DNA from: Aphis gossypii
Lineage: Eukaryota > Arthropoda > Insecta > Hemiptera > Aphididae
Length of the DNA: 64,000 nt
Reading direction: 5' to 3'
Assembly: GCF_020184175.1 (NCBI RefSeq)
Contig: NW_026082993.1
Location: forward strand, 28,334-92,333
Of the stretch, positions 10,387 through 21,952 are shown in pieces. The notes below the pieces were generated by a model that was not told the origin of the DNA, did no database searches, and saw only the letters and a list, made by a program, of their open reading frames with translations. A program made the position numbers and the translations under genes. Numbering within the stretch: the first letter of the stretch is position 1; every line of letters starts with the position of its first letter.

Positions 10387-13300
10387 ATGTCTTCCGACGA
10401 AGAGGACGTTGTTGTGCCTATTTTGTGGTCTTTGTTGTTGGAAACTGAACACCGTGAAAAACCAAAAAGAATGTGGGTTCATCCTTTAAATGAAAAACGT
10501 ACAAAGAGTAACTTAATTCAATCTTTTTTATGTGAACTTCGTAATGACGAGCTGAAATTTAAAAATTTTACGCGTGTAAGTTCCGAAACCTTTAATTATA
10601 TTTTGAAAATAATAACCGAAGAAATTCAAAAACCTGATACCAACTTCAGAATGAGTATTAAACCAGATGAAAAATTATTAGTCACTCTATGGTAAGTAAA
10701 ATTAAATTAAATAAAGTTTAATTAATTATAAAATAAATTAGATTAAATATAAACAAGTTGCCGCTTTTGATTTATTAGGTATGCATTTATAATACGTACT
10801 CATCAAATATTATAGGTGGATACCAACCTATAACAAAAATTACTTTTCAAGTGTTCTATGCATAATAGTTTCTTATTTTAAAATATGTGTGTAGGAAATA
10901 AATAAATACAATTTTAAAATTGATCTTGAGGACATTTTTATAATAAAAACATAACTTATTTATTATAATAACATTAGTTTTTAATCACGTACTTAATTAA
11001 ATACTTTAATTGTGTTTGTTATTTAAAAAAAATAACAAAGATACTAGATAATATGTAGTTTAATACGTTGTTGAAGTGTTGAAGTAGGTAGGAGATTTTA
11101 TTTTTAAATGTAACTTAGATGTGTTATTGGTATGATGTTGAACTTTCTGAAGAAGAAAACTCTGGACTTTCAGAATAGTGAAACTGTGTAGTATGGCGGT
11201 CGGTTTCGGTTTCATTATTCAAAGATGGTTGAGACTGATAAAGTGTATGTTGTTGGATCGGTACTTTGTTTGAATACGATGGCATAAAGTTATTTGAGTA
11301 AATAATTGATGACGCAGACGAGGTTTCTTGTTCATCGAGTAATTTGTCTAGTGAACTCAAAATAGTATTTTTAAATCTCCGCTGATTTTTATCGTTCAGT
11401 TTTTTAAAATCTGGTATGACACTTTTTAAAAATAAAAGTTCTGGAGAATCTTCAACTTTTTGAATGGTTTTTGATTTTAAATAATTAATCATTGGTTCTG
11501 CTACCATTTCACTTGCCATAACTTTTTTTATTTTTTTTGGTTTTTTAAATATCTGCGAAGAGTTTGAGCTTTGTATTGTTTCTTCACACATAATAGAAGT
11601 TGGAGTTAATTCGCTTGACACGTCATAAGGCTCTTCCACAGTATTTAGAATTTCAGATTCTCCTAAGTTTAAATCTAATGTTTCGTTTAAATCATCTTCA
11701 ATGAGATTACTAACCATGCTTTTAAGTTGCATCATATAGTCTGTCAGAAACGCCATATTGTCGTATAAGTACCATTTCCTTTTTTTTGATGCACCCGATC
11801 CTGATGGAATTTTTTTCTGTTCACGTAACTGTCTGGAAAATGAATTACGTAAAGTAGTCCATTTTGTTTTACATTCTGAAACTAAAATATAAATACATTT
11901 TGAAGGCTTCAATATAATAATAATATATAATACTTTATGGTAACGGAGATTAATATAGGTATTATTCATTTTTTTTTGTTTTTTTTTTTTAAAAATGTCG
12001 ATACATTTTTTTTGGCTGCGTTAAAATATTTGAAAATTTAATAGAAAGTTTAACATAAGTTATTCTATGAGTGATTCAAAAATATCAAAATACATAGGTA
12101 CATTTTTTTTATGAGCGTTTGAAGTTCAAATATTGACAAAATTCGTCAAAATCACGAATATTTGAAAACTATTTTGTAGTTAAAAATGTATAAATTATCA
12201 TACAACTGAGCGAGTTCCCGATTTTGTTTTTATTTTTATAAATTGTTTAACTTTATACAAATTGTTATTTTTAAGAATATTTGTTAGGTAATACAATTAT
12301 AGACAAAATAAGATTTATTATTTTATTTTCCATTTGCTCCTAATATATAATATATGAACGTACAATATATAATTATTCACATTTGCCCCTGCTCAAGTAT
12401 CAACTTCATAATAATAAATTACAATGTTTAAAAATTAATTTAAGGTGTAAGCCTGCGATTCATTAAATGTATTTTTAATTTATTAAATCAACTGTCTAAT
12501 ATACAATATATATATTGTATATTAGAATATATAATATTCTTATATTATAATATATTTAACTCTACTTCATAATTAATTTTTTTTTAAAACTGTTATTACA
12601 GCTATCTGGCGACTGGTGAACGTTTTCAACGTCTTCACTACCATTTCCGTTTGGGAGCTACAACTATTGGATTAATTGTCGATTCTGTATGTTCAGCGAT
12701 ATGGAAATTACTATCACCTATCTACTTACCATCGCCAAAAAAAGATGATTGGATTAAAATAGCAAACGATTTTTATGAAATATGGAACTTTCCAAACTGC
12801 ATTGGTGCAATTGATGGTAAACATATTTCTATTATATGCCCTCCGGGGGCTGGATCGGAGTATTACAATTACAAGGGGTTTCATTCAATTGTACTGCAAG
12901 CAGTAGTTGATGCTCACGCTAAGTTTATTGTGATAGATGTTGGAGATTATGGTCGGTCTAGTGATAGTGGGATTTTCAAAGAATCTCAATTTGGTAAACA
13001 ATTATTTCAAAATAAATTAGATTTGCCAGCACCCAAAAAAATTAATCAAAATATTAATGAAGATTTCCCCTTTGTATTTGTTGGCGATGAGGCTTACCCA
13101 CTATTACCTAATTTGATGAGACCTTTCCCTCGTAGAAATTTAACAAACGAAAAACGTATATACAATTATCGACAATCCCGTGCGAGAAGAATAGTTGAAT
13201 GTGCATTTGGAATTATGGTAAAAAGGTTTAATGTATTAGAAAATAAAATGCTAGTCGGCCCTGAAAAAGCTACAAAAATAACTCAGGCAGTTTGTGTACT

Positions 13301-13514
13301 TCACAATTTAATTATGACTAGAGAAGCTAACTTTGCTGAAGTTCATAATCAAATTGAAAATAGTAATGATCAAAATATGGAGATTAGAAACACTACAAAC
13401 ATTGTTAATCATAATAGATCTTCTACAGCAGCTATTGAACTACGAAATAAATTTATGGACTACTTCAATTCAGAAAATGGCTCAGTCCCTTGGCAAGACC
13501 AATATTTAGTATAA
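10387..13514 (+). CDS. Harbinger (HARBI1-type) DDE transposase
   Basis: There are two exons, 10387-10691 and 12602-13514, joined across GTAAGT...TTATTACAG. The join gives ...VTLCYLATGERFQRLHYHF, the expected Harbinger sequence. Exon 1 encodes an N-terminal HTH-type region (FTRVSSETFNYILKII). Exon 2 carries the catalytic domain: NCIGAIDGKHI gives the first Asp, VGDEAYPLLPNLMRP the second, and RRIVECAFGIM the Glu. About 405 residues in total, the usual HARBI1 length, with no stop or frameshift. The 1.9-kb intron contains the second exon of the partner gene on the other strand. It should act in the nucleus with the MADF protein. Confidence 0.93.
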
Positions 13515-13872
13515 AAATATAGATATAAAGTGTATTAATAATTAATTATATTATAATAATTGTATAATATAATAAAATAAAATATATTATAATATTAATA
13601 TTATTATTAATTTTTATTTGTTTAAGTATTTTTTTTATGTGTTGTATTAATGAAAAAATACAAGATTGTAATACATTTTATAGTATAATATTTATACCTA
13701 GTTAAAAAAAATTATTTTACATACCTGGAGCTTTTAATAAACTAGATATTTCTGTCCATAATTTGTCCTGAATATCTCTATTACTATGTTGTTTATCTTT
13801 ATAGTTATAAATGGACGATCTTTGTTGGACTAGTGTTATTAATGTTTCCAGATCAAAAGTTTCAGCTGCCAT
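11124..13872 (-). CDS. MADF-BESS DNA-binding partner protein of Harbinger
   Basis: Exon 1 (13725-13872, ATG at 13872) encodes MAAETFDLETLITLVQQRSS...LWTEISSLLKAP, the first half of a MADF (Myb/SANT-like) domain. Exon 2 (11124-11875) completes it with ECKTKWTTLRNSFSRQLREQ...KKRKWYLYDNM, and ends with a BESS-like helix (ELLFLKSVIPDFKKLNDKNQ...ILSSLDKLL) and a Ser/Thr/Gln-rich tail. Donor GTATGT and acceptor TTTCAG join in frame. Length is about 300 residues. Harbinger elements need such a protein for TIR binding and nuclear import of the transposase. Exon 2 lies antisense inside the transposase intron and exon 1 lies beyond the transposase stop. The frame looks intact. Confidence 0.88.
13515..13720. 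other. Harbinger intergenic AT-rich DNA
   Basis: Short AT-rich spacer between the transposase stop and MADF exon 1. A further unannotated AT-rich stretch (13873-14650) leads to the right TIR. I see no further gene. Confidence 0.5.
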
Positions 13873-16544
13873 ATTGTAGCCTTTCAGATGTCTTTTCTGG
13901 TGTCTAAAGTTAAAATAAAATAAGAATTATATAAATTTTTATTTTTTCACAAATATGCGTTATGTATACGAGTGTTACAAAATATGGTTAGAGGTGTAGT
14001 TTTTAAATTTTGTACAGAGTACAGAAATAATCTTTATAGATAAATGTTGACTTTTTAGTTTGTTAAAAAAAAATATTTAATAAATACATTCTAAAATTAA
14101 AATAATGTTTTTTATTTATATCAGTCAAATATTATTTTAAGTTATTTTAATGTATAACTAAATATGTAGATATTTAGATACTACTACATCTCTAATTATT
14201 TTGATAGTTGAAATTAATTTGAATACTATTCAAATCATCGTCAATTGTTAATTGAAAATATTATAATATTATATATATTTTATTTTAAAATTATTTTCTG
14301 TATATATAAATAAATAATAATATAAATAATAATATATTCATAATTACCTCGATAAAATAGTACGTATTATTATATATTTTATCGTGACCGGTACAGGATA
14401 TGATCATGAAACGACGCGACGGGCAGTAGCTCTTCACTAATAATAAAATAATTAAAATAATAATCGAAAACATCACATAAAACTTTTTGTTTTGACTAGC
14501 CAAAATAGCGCATGTTCTATCTGGTCGAAACATGACTATAAATGACTAAAGGCAAAAATGCTTTATTTTGACTATGACTATTGTGTATGCGCGCTCCTAT
14601 TACATTACACATGTTCTATTATTCATTAGTCATAATAAAGTTGTTTTAGTCTGCTTTAAGCAGTTTTGCTTTTCTAGTGTGCGGTGGGCCTAAATATATC
14701 TTCCCCAACGCAGTAGAGTGAAGGCTGAACTGAAATTTTGGTTTTTCGAATATGTTCGATGTGATCTTCTATTGCTTGTTGTGTTTCCCCGACAAAAATT
14801 ACAGATTCTTGTGAATCTTTTATGGTGAATTTTGTTGTTACCTTCTTATTTGTTTTTGGATCGATTCGAATTATTTTATTGGTTGGAACAAAATACCCAT
14901 GCAATGCCCAAATCAAAGCAGCATCGCGTCCATCTATAACATTCATAAAACATACAATAATTGCAAAAATTATTTAAAAATATGATTTTAACTTACTCTC
15001 CGATATTCCAATATCAGTCTTTAATGAGTCAATAAGTTTTTTTTACATTCCTATCTTTAATTCGGTTTTCTTTTGATAGAAAAGATATGATGGAATTGAA
15101 AGACCGTTCCCATTTCTCAAGAAGAGTATCACCTTGACTAAACGCTGTCTCAAAGTCCATGTCGATCTACAAAATTATAAATATTATTTAAATACAAAAA
15201 CGTATGTGTTAAAAATAAAACATACCAGGCGATAACCACTAGGTTGTTTATAAAATGGCCATTTTTCCATTAAGTCTTTTGTGGTATTATTTTTAATATA
15301 TTCTAGACGAAACTGACTACATGCCTTCCACGTGTAATCAAATTCAATCGAGCTCAAATTGTCAAATTTCAACGCTTTAAGGCAGCTTTCTGCATCATTT
15401 TCTGGCTCTGAAAAAAAATTATTTATACAGTAAGTAATAATAAAAATTAAAAAAAAAATATTATACCAAAATGTTTTAAATGTCTGCTAAACTTTTCTGA
15501 ATTAACAGATGATTTCTTTTCAGTGGAGAGTCCGAGTGGTCCAGATACCACTTTGAACGATGTTGTTAGATTATAAAACTTGTTGTAAAGTTTTCCTCTC
15601 TTTGACGTTCTGTAATATTCCTGTAAAATTCCAGTATTTTACTGTTTGGACATTGATTAATTAAAATTAAAATAATATTAATATTAATGATAGCATATTA
15701 CCAATTTTTCGGATGGAATTCTTTCCAGAATTTGTTGTTCTAACTGATAACTGGCAGCTAGAGACATCTTGACACCCTTCTCTTCATAATATTGTGCAAT
15801 CAAAGATATGAGAATAGATCTTTGATCTTCGTGGAAATTTGAAAACTTGTTGTATAACTCGACAAGACCCTTCCCTCTAGATGTTTCATTGAGGATGTCA
15901 CTCAGAACAATTGTGCATGAGTTATCAGGGCTGGGTGTAGATCTTTGGTATGGTATGGATTTTTGATAGGGCGAAAATCTTGACGGTGTATTTGTGTTTG
16001 ATCTGTTTGAAGAACTAGAACTGGATGATGTGCCTTGAAAATCCAGATAAACTGGACTCATTGGAATCCCAGTTGATTCACGCCATTCTTCTAATTTATT
16101 CTCAAACAGAATTTGTGTCCCCAGATCAAAACCTTTTAGCAGACGTTCGATGTGGTGACGTTTTATAATTTTCAAAACATTGATAAAAACTCTCTTAGCT
16201 GTAAACCATTAATATAAGTTACTAATTATGTTACTGTTAATATGCTTCTATATGAAATTAAAAAAAAAAATTGGTTTACCAATGCACGCATCAATCAACT
16301 CATTGAGATTCCATTGAGATAGCAATGATCGAAGTTCTACCTCTTCTGGTATCTCTTTATTTTCATGATTTGACTGAGAAATGTCCATGATAATGAATTC
16401 ATTTTGAGAGTTGGCTGTATCAATACCTTCATCGTTTAGCTCAACTTGAGAATGAAGCATCATTTGGGATTGTGCATCCAAAAATGCATTCATGATTTCA
16501 TCATCATCAACTTCTAAAGTTCTCTCAATTTCCACTTCATCCAT

Positions 16545-16788
16545 TCTTCTAACGGTTATAATTGAATTTATAATATTATGTCATTTTAAATACAAACAAA
16601 TTGAATTAAGAAAAATTAATACTACAGGTATATAAAGAAATAGATTTGCATCATTATTATTTATTTTAATTATTATTAAAACCTACTATTAATGGTAGGT
16701 ACCTATTACAATTATATTATATTATAACCTAACCTAACCTATTACATTTATATTATTTTTATTATTATTATTATTATATTATGTAAAA
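16545..16788. other. Spacer between the two minus-strand genes
   Basis: AT-rich intergenic DNA with 'cctaacctaacctatt' and (ATT)n tracts. It would contain the promoter of the SAM gene; no clear TATA element is distinguishable in this base composition. Confidence 0.4.
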
Positions 16789-19344
16789 CTAAATGCAACG
16801 ATAATATTCTTTAAGGCGTATAACTTTTTTGCCTTCTGCAGTTCTAATTAAATGAATAGGTGGTCCAATTATTTCATCTGCAGCTATCATTGAAAATGAA
16901 CCTAAATTTAAAGGATCTACTTCATATGCAAGTATATGGTCATCAAATTTTACACTATGTAATTGTTGACAAAAAAATAAAACATGCTTCCGTTCTACTA
17001 CTACAATTTCATGTATAAAGTTTAACAAAATATTTTTATTAAAAACTGAAATATAACAACCTTGTCTGTATTCAACTCCTTTAAAATAAATTCGTGAATA
17101 AAATTGGATGGAAACGTCATGAACGTTTGGTAATTTATTATTAATGAGATTTTTGAAATTACTCTCTACCAGATGATTATCATTTGAAGTAATAGCATTA
17201 AAAAAACTTGTCCCTTTTAACAATTGAAATGCAAATTTTAACTCATACTTTTTAGCCAATGTTAAACATATATTTTTTCGTGAGGTTATACAATGTGAGT
17301 AAACTTTAAACTGTTTATGTTTTTGCTCAAAATTGAAACACCAAATCTTCCTTAGAGGTCCTGATTGTCTAATAATATTTGGGTAATGAGTCAAATTGTG
17401 AAATTTTGGTTTTAATGTATCATTAAATAAAGTGATATAGTCAGAATTATGTGTTTTAATTTTATTTTCCAAAATCAGTATATTACACTCATCAATCTCT
17501 AAACAAAGTAAAATATCAATGATTTCAACAAAGTTGATAAGAAATTTCCAGACTACGTCATCTGAAGGAACGAGATCTCCAATCATAACAGGAAAATACA
17601 TAATGAAAGTCATCATTTCCCTAGCAGACATTTTTAATTTTTTTTTTTTAAGATGGTGAAGCTGTATTTTGGGTGAAATATTCTCAATTTCTTTTGGGCC
17701 ATAATCGAAAAATTCCTTTCGAGAGTTCAAAGTATCCAAATCAAAGTATTTCATAGAAGTAATAAAATAGTTGATAATATGAATGGTATTATAATGACAG
17801 ACTCCCTCAAAAAGGTCATGCATAATATCAGCATAGTAGTTTTTGACTACGTGGAAGGATGGAATATTATTTAGTAAGGATTTGTTAACAACTCCTTTAG
17901 AGTTGGGATCCAAAACATCTAACTGGTAGTTTTCTTCTGTGCGCATTAATTCTGAATTTTCACAGCTTAATTTCTGTGTCATTTCTTTTGGAGCTCTACA
18001 AAGTCTGCAAAAATAACTGCTAGAGAAAGATTTACTGAAATTGAGAAAACAGTTTAATCCTAAATTGTCACCTACGACTAAACCTAAGATAAAATGTATT
18101 ATGATTGTTACATTATTGCCATCATTAATATCAATTCCATTTATTTCTAAATCTTTTAACTCATCTATGAGACATTCAAAACATTTTTCGTTGCCAAATT
18201 GTTTTAAATCTGATGTCTTCGTAATAGCAGCATAAAAAATATTTTCCAATCTAGATTCTTCCATTGGTAAACATGGGAATGAGTAATATAAGTTGCAAAT
18301 GGAATGTTTTGAAGCATTAGACCCAAGAGGATTGTTTATTTCAAAATCATCTACATATAAAATATAAGGTATTAAAGTTTTTCCAGGGTATAGTTTCATT
18401 TTTTCTCTCCATAGTTCACCTTGTACAAAATTAGTTAGCCTAACATTATTTTGTTTTAAAGATGTAATGTAATTAAGAGTAGGGCTAATTAATTTATTTA
18501 CTTCAAAAAATGTTTTGAATTGGAATTTTAATGGCATCAAAATACCTTTGGTTGTTATTTGTCTGTTTTGTAGTTCTCCGGATCGATGGGCTGGCATTAA
18601 TTGATCATTAATTGTCACCTCTTTAAAATTTGTTGCATAGCCTTCATTTTTTAAGAAACTATAGAGTTTATAATCAGAATCAAATGGTTTAAAAGGATTA
18701 CGTAGGTTTGACACTAAACTAGAAAAATTGTTATACAAAGAATAAGGCTGTTCATTTTGAAAATTGGATTTAGCAAAATTTATGAAAGTATCTAATAGTG
18801 GCTTGATTATATATTGGTTTACTTGTTCCTGAACTTCTAGCACATCTTTTCTAGAAAAATTATTATTATTGTGAAGAAAAAGAGTAAATGTTAACGCCTT
18901 ATTAATATTTGTTTTTAAATGGTAATCTAAATTGAATTTGTTGTGTGGAGTCTCTATTGTATCATCATTCACATAAGTATCAGTACATGCACTGGATTTA
19001 AACTCATTGGATTGAGAAGTATCTGACACTTTAAGGTTAATGAGAGTTGTTGATGTTATAGGAATATTACTATCTACAGGCAAGGGGCCAGTGCTATTCG
19101 TAAACTCATCTAAATTGACATTGTCATTAATTAAATCATTCTGATTATTAGACTGATGGTGCCGAATCACATGTCTTTTAAATCTTGACCATAGTGTAAA
19201 CATTTGACCACAATCATTGCACCTAACAGGTGATTTACTATTAAAATTATGTGAATTTTTAAAATGAAGAATAAGTTTGTCAATATCATTATGAGAAGAT
19301 TTACACTTGAAACATAAAATTTTTATTTCTGTTTTATTATACAA
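16789..19344 (-). CDS. Zinc-finger transposase-like protein (KDZ/Zisupton-like, tentative)
   Basis: A single 851-residue open stretch without stops. Residues about 10-63 hold two C2H2 fingers (CFKCKSSH...HFKNSH and CNDCGQMFTLWSRFKRHVIRHH). Further on are IPYILYVDDFEINNPLGSNA, GDNLGLNC, YFCRLCRAPKEM, and the striking DIMHDLFEGVCHYNTIHII. Then come KLKMSAREMMTF, PKFHNLTHYPNIIRQSGPL and CFNFEQKHKQFK. This D-D-F...HDLxEG...H/P-x-HxLxHY arrangement belongs to a family of large transposase-like proteins scattered in animals. I place it tentatively near the Kyakuja-Dileera-Zisupton group. No ATG opens the frame; an 'aaacag' acceptor near 19332 suggests an upstream exon. It lies 245 bp upstream of, and parallel to, the SAM-domain gene. 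Confidence 0.65.
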   Translation of the reverse strand: MYNKTEIKILCFKCKSSHNDIDKLILHFKNSHNFNSKSPVRCNDCGQMFTLWSRFKRHVIRHHQSNNQNDLINDNVNLDEFTNSTGPLPVDSNIPITSTTLINLKVSDTSQSNEFKSSACTDTYVNDDTIETPHNKFNLDYHLKTNINKALTFTLFLHNNNNFSRKDVLEVQEQVNQYIIKPLLDTFINFAKSNFQNEQPYSLYNNFSSLVSNLRNPFKPFDSDYKLYSFLKNEGYATNFKEVTINDQLMPAHRSGELQNRQITTKGILMPLKFQFKTFFEVNKLISPTLNYITSLKQNNVRLTNFVQGELWREKMKLYPGKTLIPYILYVDDFEINNPLGSNASKHSICNLYYSFPCLPMEESRLENIFYAAITKTSDLKQFGNEKCFECLIDELKDLEINGIDINDGNNVTIIIHFILGLVVGDNLGLNCFLNFSKSFSSSYFCRLCRAPKEMTQKLSCENSELMRTEENYQLDVLDPNSKGVVNKSLLNNIPSFHVVKNYYADIMHDLFEGVCHYNTIHIINYFITSMKYFDLDTLNSRKEFFDYGPKEIENISPKIQLHHLKKKKLKMSAREMMTFIMYFPVMIGDLVPSDDVVWKFLINFVEIIDILLCLEIDECNILILENKIKTHNSDYITLFNDTLKPKFHNLTHYPNIIRQSGPLRKIWCFNFEQKHKQFKVYSHCITSRKNICLTLAKKYELKFAFQLLKGTSFFNAITSNDNHLVESNFKNLINNKLPNVHDVSIQFYSRIYFKGVEYRQGCYISVFNKNILLNFIHEIVVVERKHVLFFCQQLHSVKFDDHILAYEVDPLNLGSFSMIAADEIIGPPIHLIRTAEGKKVIRLKEYYRCI

Positions 19345-19420
19345 TTATAACCGATGTATTTTAAATGGAAGCTAAAAAAATAAATTTAAATTGTTGGTTT
19401 TACAATACAAGTACAAGGTA

Positions 19421-19791
19421 GGTAGGGGAGATTGGATACAATTGTAACATGGGACAATTGTAACACTAGCAATAAGTTGTTCAACAATGTTGGTTTATTT
19501 TATTTATGTTGATTTATTTATTATTTGATTAATATTTTAATAATTTTAAATAGATAACAATGCCTAGTTTCAACAGTTAATGTTTTTTTTTTACAAAATT
19601 GTATTATTTTTAATTTAAGTATGTTATTATCTTAGATCATATACAATGTAATATAATGATCTAAGGTTATTATTTAATTATAATTATAGGTTATTTTAAT
19701 GATTAAAAGTGTAACTAAAGAAAAATTTTTAATCTTGGAAGAAATAAATAATTTTGTAAAACTGTTCCAATCGTACCCAATCTCCCCTACC
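19421..19791. mobile_element. MITE, 371 bp, TA target duplication
   Basis: The ends are inverted repeats: GGTAGGGGAGATTGGATACA at 19421 and its near-complement ending 'caatctcccctacc' at 19791, about 26 bp with three mismatches. TA dinucleotides flank both sides (19419-19420, 19792-19793). There is no coding capacity. TIR and TA site suggest a Tc1/mariner-derived non-autonomous element. Confidence 0.85.
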
Positions 19792-21470
19792 TATTTATCA
19801 ATATATCATAAATTCATAATATATTACAGTGACATACGTTAGGGTTATTATAAGCTACCTAAGTAAGTGGCGCTCGCCTAGCCAAAAAATAATGTGTTTA
19901 ATATTTTTTTTTATTATATTTATTTTGCATTACTCCCTACTGAAAGTTAACAAAGATGTACACAATAAAAATATTTTTATCAAAGATAATCCTGAAATGT
20001 TATGAATTTATATTTTTTTGATAATTAGCCAAAAATGATCTGTTTAGGTGCCTTTAAATAATTTAATTGGATGTTCATTAGACACTACAGTGTTAATACC
20101 ATCATTTTTAATTATGTATGAGTCCAATACAATGATTGACGGTATGTGCCAACTAGTGTTTAATACATTTGTTTTATAAGTTTCAAGTTCAATGAATGTT
20201 GTACCATTGACCACCAAATTCAAATTATCATTAATATTTACAAAATAATTTTAGAAAGTATTCCCTGTCTAGAGTATATTGACAAAAATGATACCTGTTA
20301 TTGATCATGAAAACGTATAAATATTTTTACTTTTGCATTCAAATAAAAGTCAAAGAACTAAGTCTAATACTTCTTTCTAGAGAAACATTATAAAGGAAAT
20401 TTTGAATAAATCCCAAGACGGTTGGTTATCTTCTATAATTTAAAATTATTAACTTAAAAAATATCAACGCATGCCACTATATATTATATAAAATATAATT
20501 GGACTAGCACAGTAGTACATTTAGTTTTTTAAATGTATAGTAAAATAAATAGATTTGTATTTCTTACCTTACGTTTTTTCACAAGTACACAAAATGACCA
20601 CACACGTACTTTTTTTGGAAACTTGGAAACTTGGAAACTTTTTTTTGAAGCACAGAACTTTTTTTGGGGGTAAATGTACAGAAACCACTAGCACGTGCAG
20701 TGTATAAACAAATCGCGACGGGGAATGACAATTCAGTTATTGATAACAAAAACGTGTACATTATTATAAAAAATTATTTTATTAATCCTGAGAAAAAACA
20801 AAACAGTTATTAATAACTGTCACTGAGTTTATCATGTTTATAAATTCAATTTTCGACTTAATCGTAGCATATACGTTATCCCAACAACTAGAGTTTATAG
20901 ATATGATAATATGCTTGTTTTTATTATTCATTACGAAAATAATCGTTTTGAATATTTTGATGATTATTATAACGAAACACAACATTACGTTAATAAATAA
21001 CATATTATTCAATTCAATAAACGTATACATATTGATTTCATAAAAATATTTTTACAAAATACTATTACTGTTTATTAATATAATAAATTAATACATTAGT
21101 ATCACTATTTAACTTATTAAAGTAATTAACTATGTATTTATGGTTTCAATGGTAAAAATAATTACTTCAATAACTATTTTTTGTACAAATGATTAAAAAA
21201 ACAAATTGTATTCACGAATACTAATTTATAAAGTTAATCATCATTATTATCCATCAATGAACAATATTTTATTGGAATAGTAAAAAAATACATTGTGTCA
21301 ATTAAAATCATCAATGATTGCCATTTATTCATAAAATAAACGACTTTTTTTTCAGTGCGTTTTCGAAACTCTGATGACGCGAGGTGGTTTATTTTTATTT
21401 ATTTTTTTCGATCGACTCCCCGCAGCAGACTACATGTTTTCGCGCGACACGGACAGTCGATTTAATTAAA
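19792..21470. other. AT-rich spacer with one unassigned minus-strand frame
   Basis: I see no recognisable gene. A minus-strand open stretch at about 20046-20258 (about 70 codons, containing FIELETYKTNVLNTSWHIP and ending HPIKLFKGT-stop) has protein-like composition but no family I know. It could be a decayed upstream or downstream piece of the 16789-19344 type gene. A 9-10-bp tandem repeat (ggaaactt x3) is at 20617-20640. Confidence 0.4.
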
Positions 21471-21939
21471 CTATTCATATTCGGTGTTCTCGAACACAAT
21501 TTTACCGATTTTTTTAACGCTTTTTAACACACCCCCGACTATATTAGAGAACCCACAGCCACTACCGAATTTTCGTTTAGCCTTCATACCTGTAGTTACA
21601 AACCACGCGGTGGCTTTTTCTTTAAAATCGGCGTATTTTGCCCCCGCTCTGCTCCAAGCACATTATTCCAATACACTGTCGGCCGCACTGCACTGCGATC
21701 GGTCAAAGAATTACTTTTATCGTAAGCTATATCGTGTTCCTTAATCCAAACCGTTTATTCCTGGCTGGCTTAGAGTGAGCCTTTTTTTTTAAATTAGTCC
21801 CCGGTCCGCAGTACTGATAACCGGGCAGATGTAATTCAAACGGTAGACTATTTATTACGGTGTTCAGTAGACCTGCACCGCTATTGGACTTGTACTTCGA
21901 ACGCGATAACATTATATGAACACGTCGCTTGAACGTCAC
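21471..21939 (-). pseudogene. Polinton phospholipase A2-like (parvoviral VP1-type) protein, frameshifted
   Basis: The minus strand reads GAGLLNTVINSLPFELHLPG, then YQYCGPGTNL (the Ca2+-loop type YxGPG), then GINGLD in a shifted frame. In another frame KEHDIAYDK gives the His-Asp catalytic pair of secreted/parvoviral PLA2, and FKEKATAWFVTTGMKAKRKF and a Gly-rich tail end at the TAG (21471-21473). At least two frameshifts interrupt it. PLA2-like genes of this type are found in Polinton/Maverick elements and some insect DNA viruses. It is divergent from the ATPase start at 21953, and the base composition is much richer in GC than the surroundings. Confidence 0.75.
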
Positions 21940-21952
21940 GTGTATTTATACA

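Larger units (their letters stand above)
10250..14690 (+). mobile_element. Complete PIF/Harbinger transposon, TSD TAA
   Basis: TIRs are clear: the left begins GGGCCGCCGCACACTAGAAA at 10250, and the right is the near-perfect complement ending at 14690 (...gtgtgcggtgggcc). The match extends about 36 bp with two mismatches. The flanking 3-bp duplication is TAA (10247-10249 and 14691-14693), as expected for Harbinger. The element holds the two standard genes: a DDE transposase (10387-13514, plus) and a MADF/Myb-like partner (11124-13872, minus). Both appear open. The insertion lies in the last exon of the SAM gene; excising it with one TAA restores that frame. Confidence 0.95.
10026..16544 (-). 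pseudogene. SAM-domain (SAMD3-like) protein gene, split by Harbinger
   Basis: Six exons can be traced by consensus splice sites: 16280-16544, 15702-16198, 15467-15620, 15226-15407, 14997-15166, and 14691-14933 continuing at 10026-10249 beyond the Harbinger insertion. The N-terminus is acidic. A SAM-like helix bundle spans the exon 1/2 junction (LLSQWNLNELIDACI, then ...IERLLKGFDLGTQILF..LEEWR). A serine-rich linker follows, then a region like that of SAMD3-type proteins (EKGVKMSLAASYQLEQQILE, YYRTSKRGKLYNK). The tail has IFVGE and KALDTC...MQFPEES motifs. One frameshift sits in the T8 run at about 15037-15044. The biochemical role is unknown. The gene lies downstream of, and parallel to, the transposase-like gene at 16789-19344; together they could be the two genes of one element. 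Confidence 0.65.

Noticed and set aside
16789..19344. Single-copy host zinc-finger gene
   Set aside because: The HDLxEG and related motifs belong to repeat-borne transposase-like families and all neighbours are transposons, although the open 851-codon frame would fit a domesticated gene.
20579..21043. Small ORFs on both strands
   Set aside because: Hydrophobic, AT-driven translations with no conserved motif.
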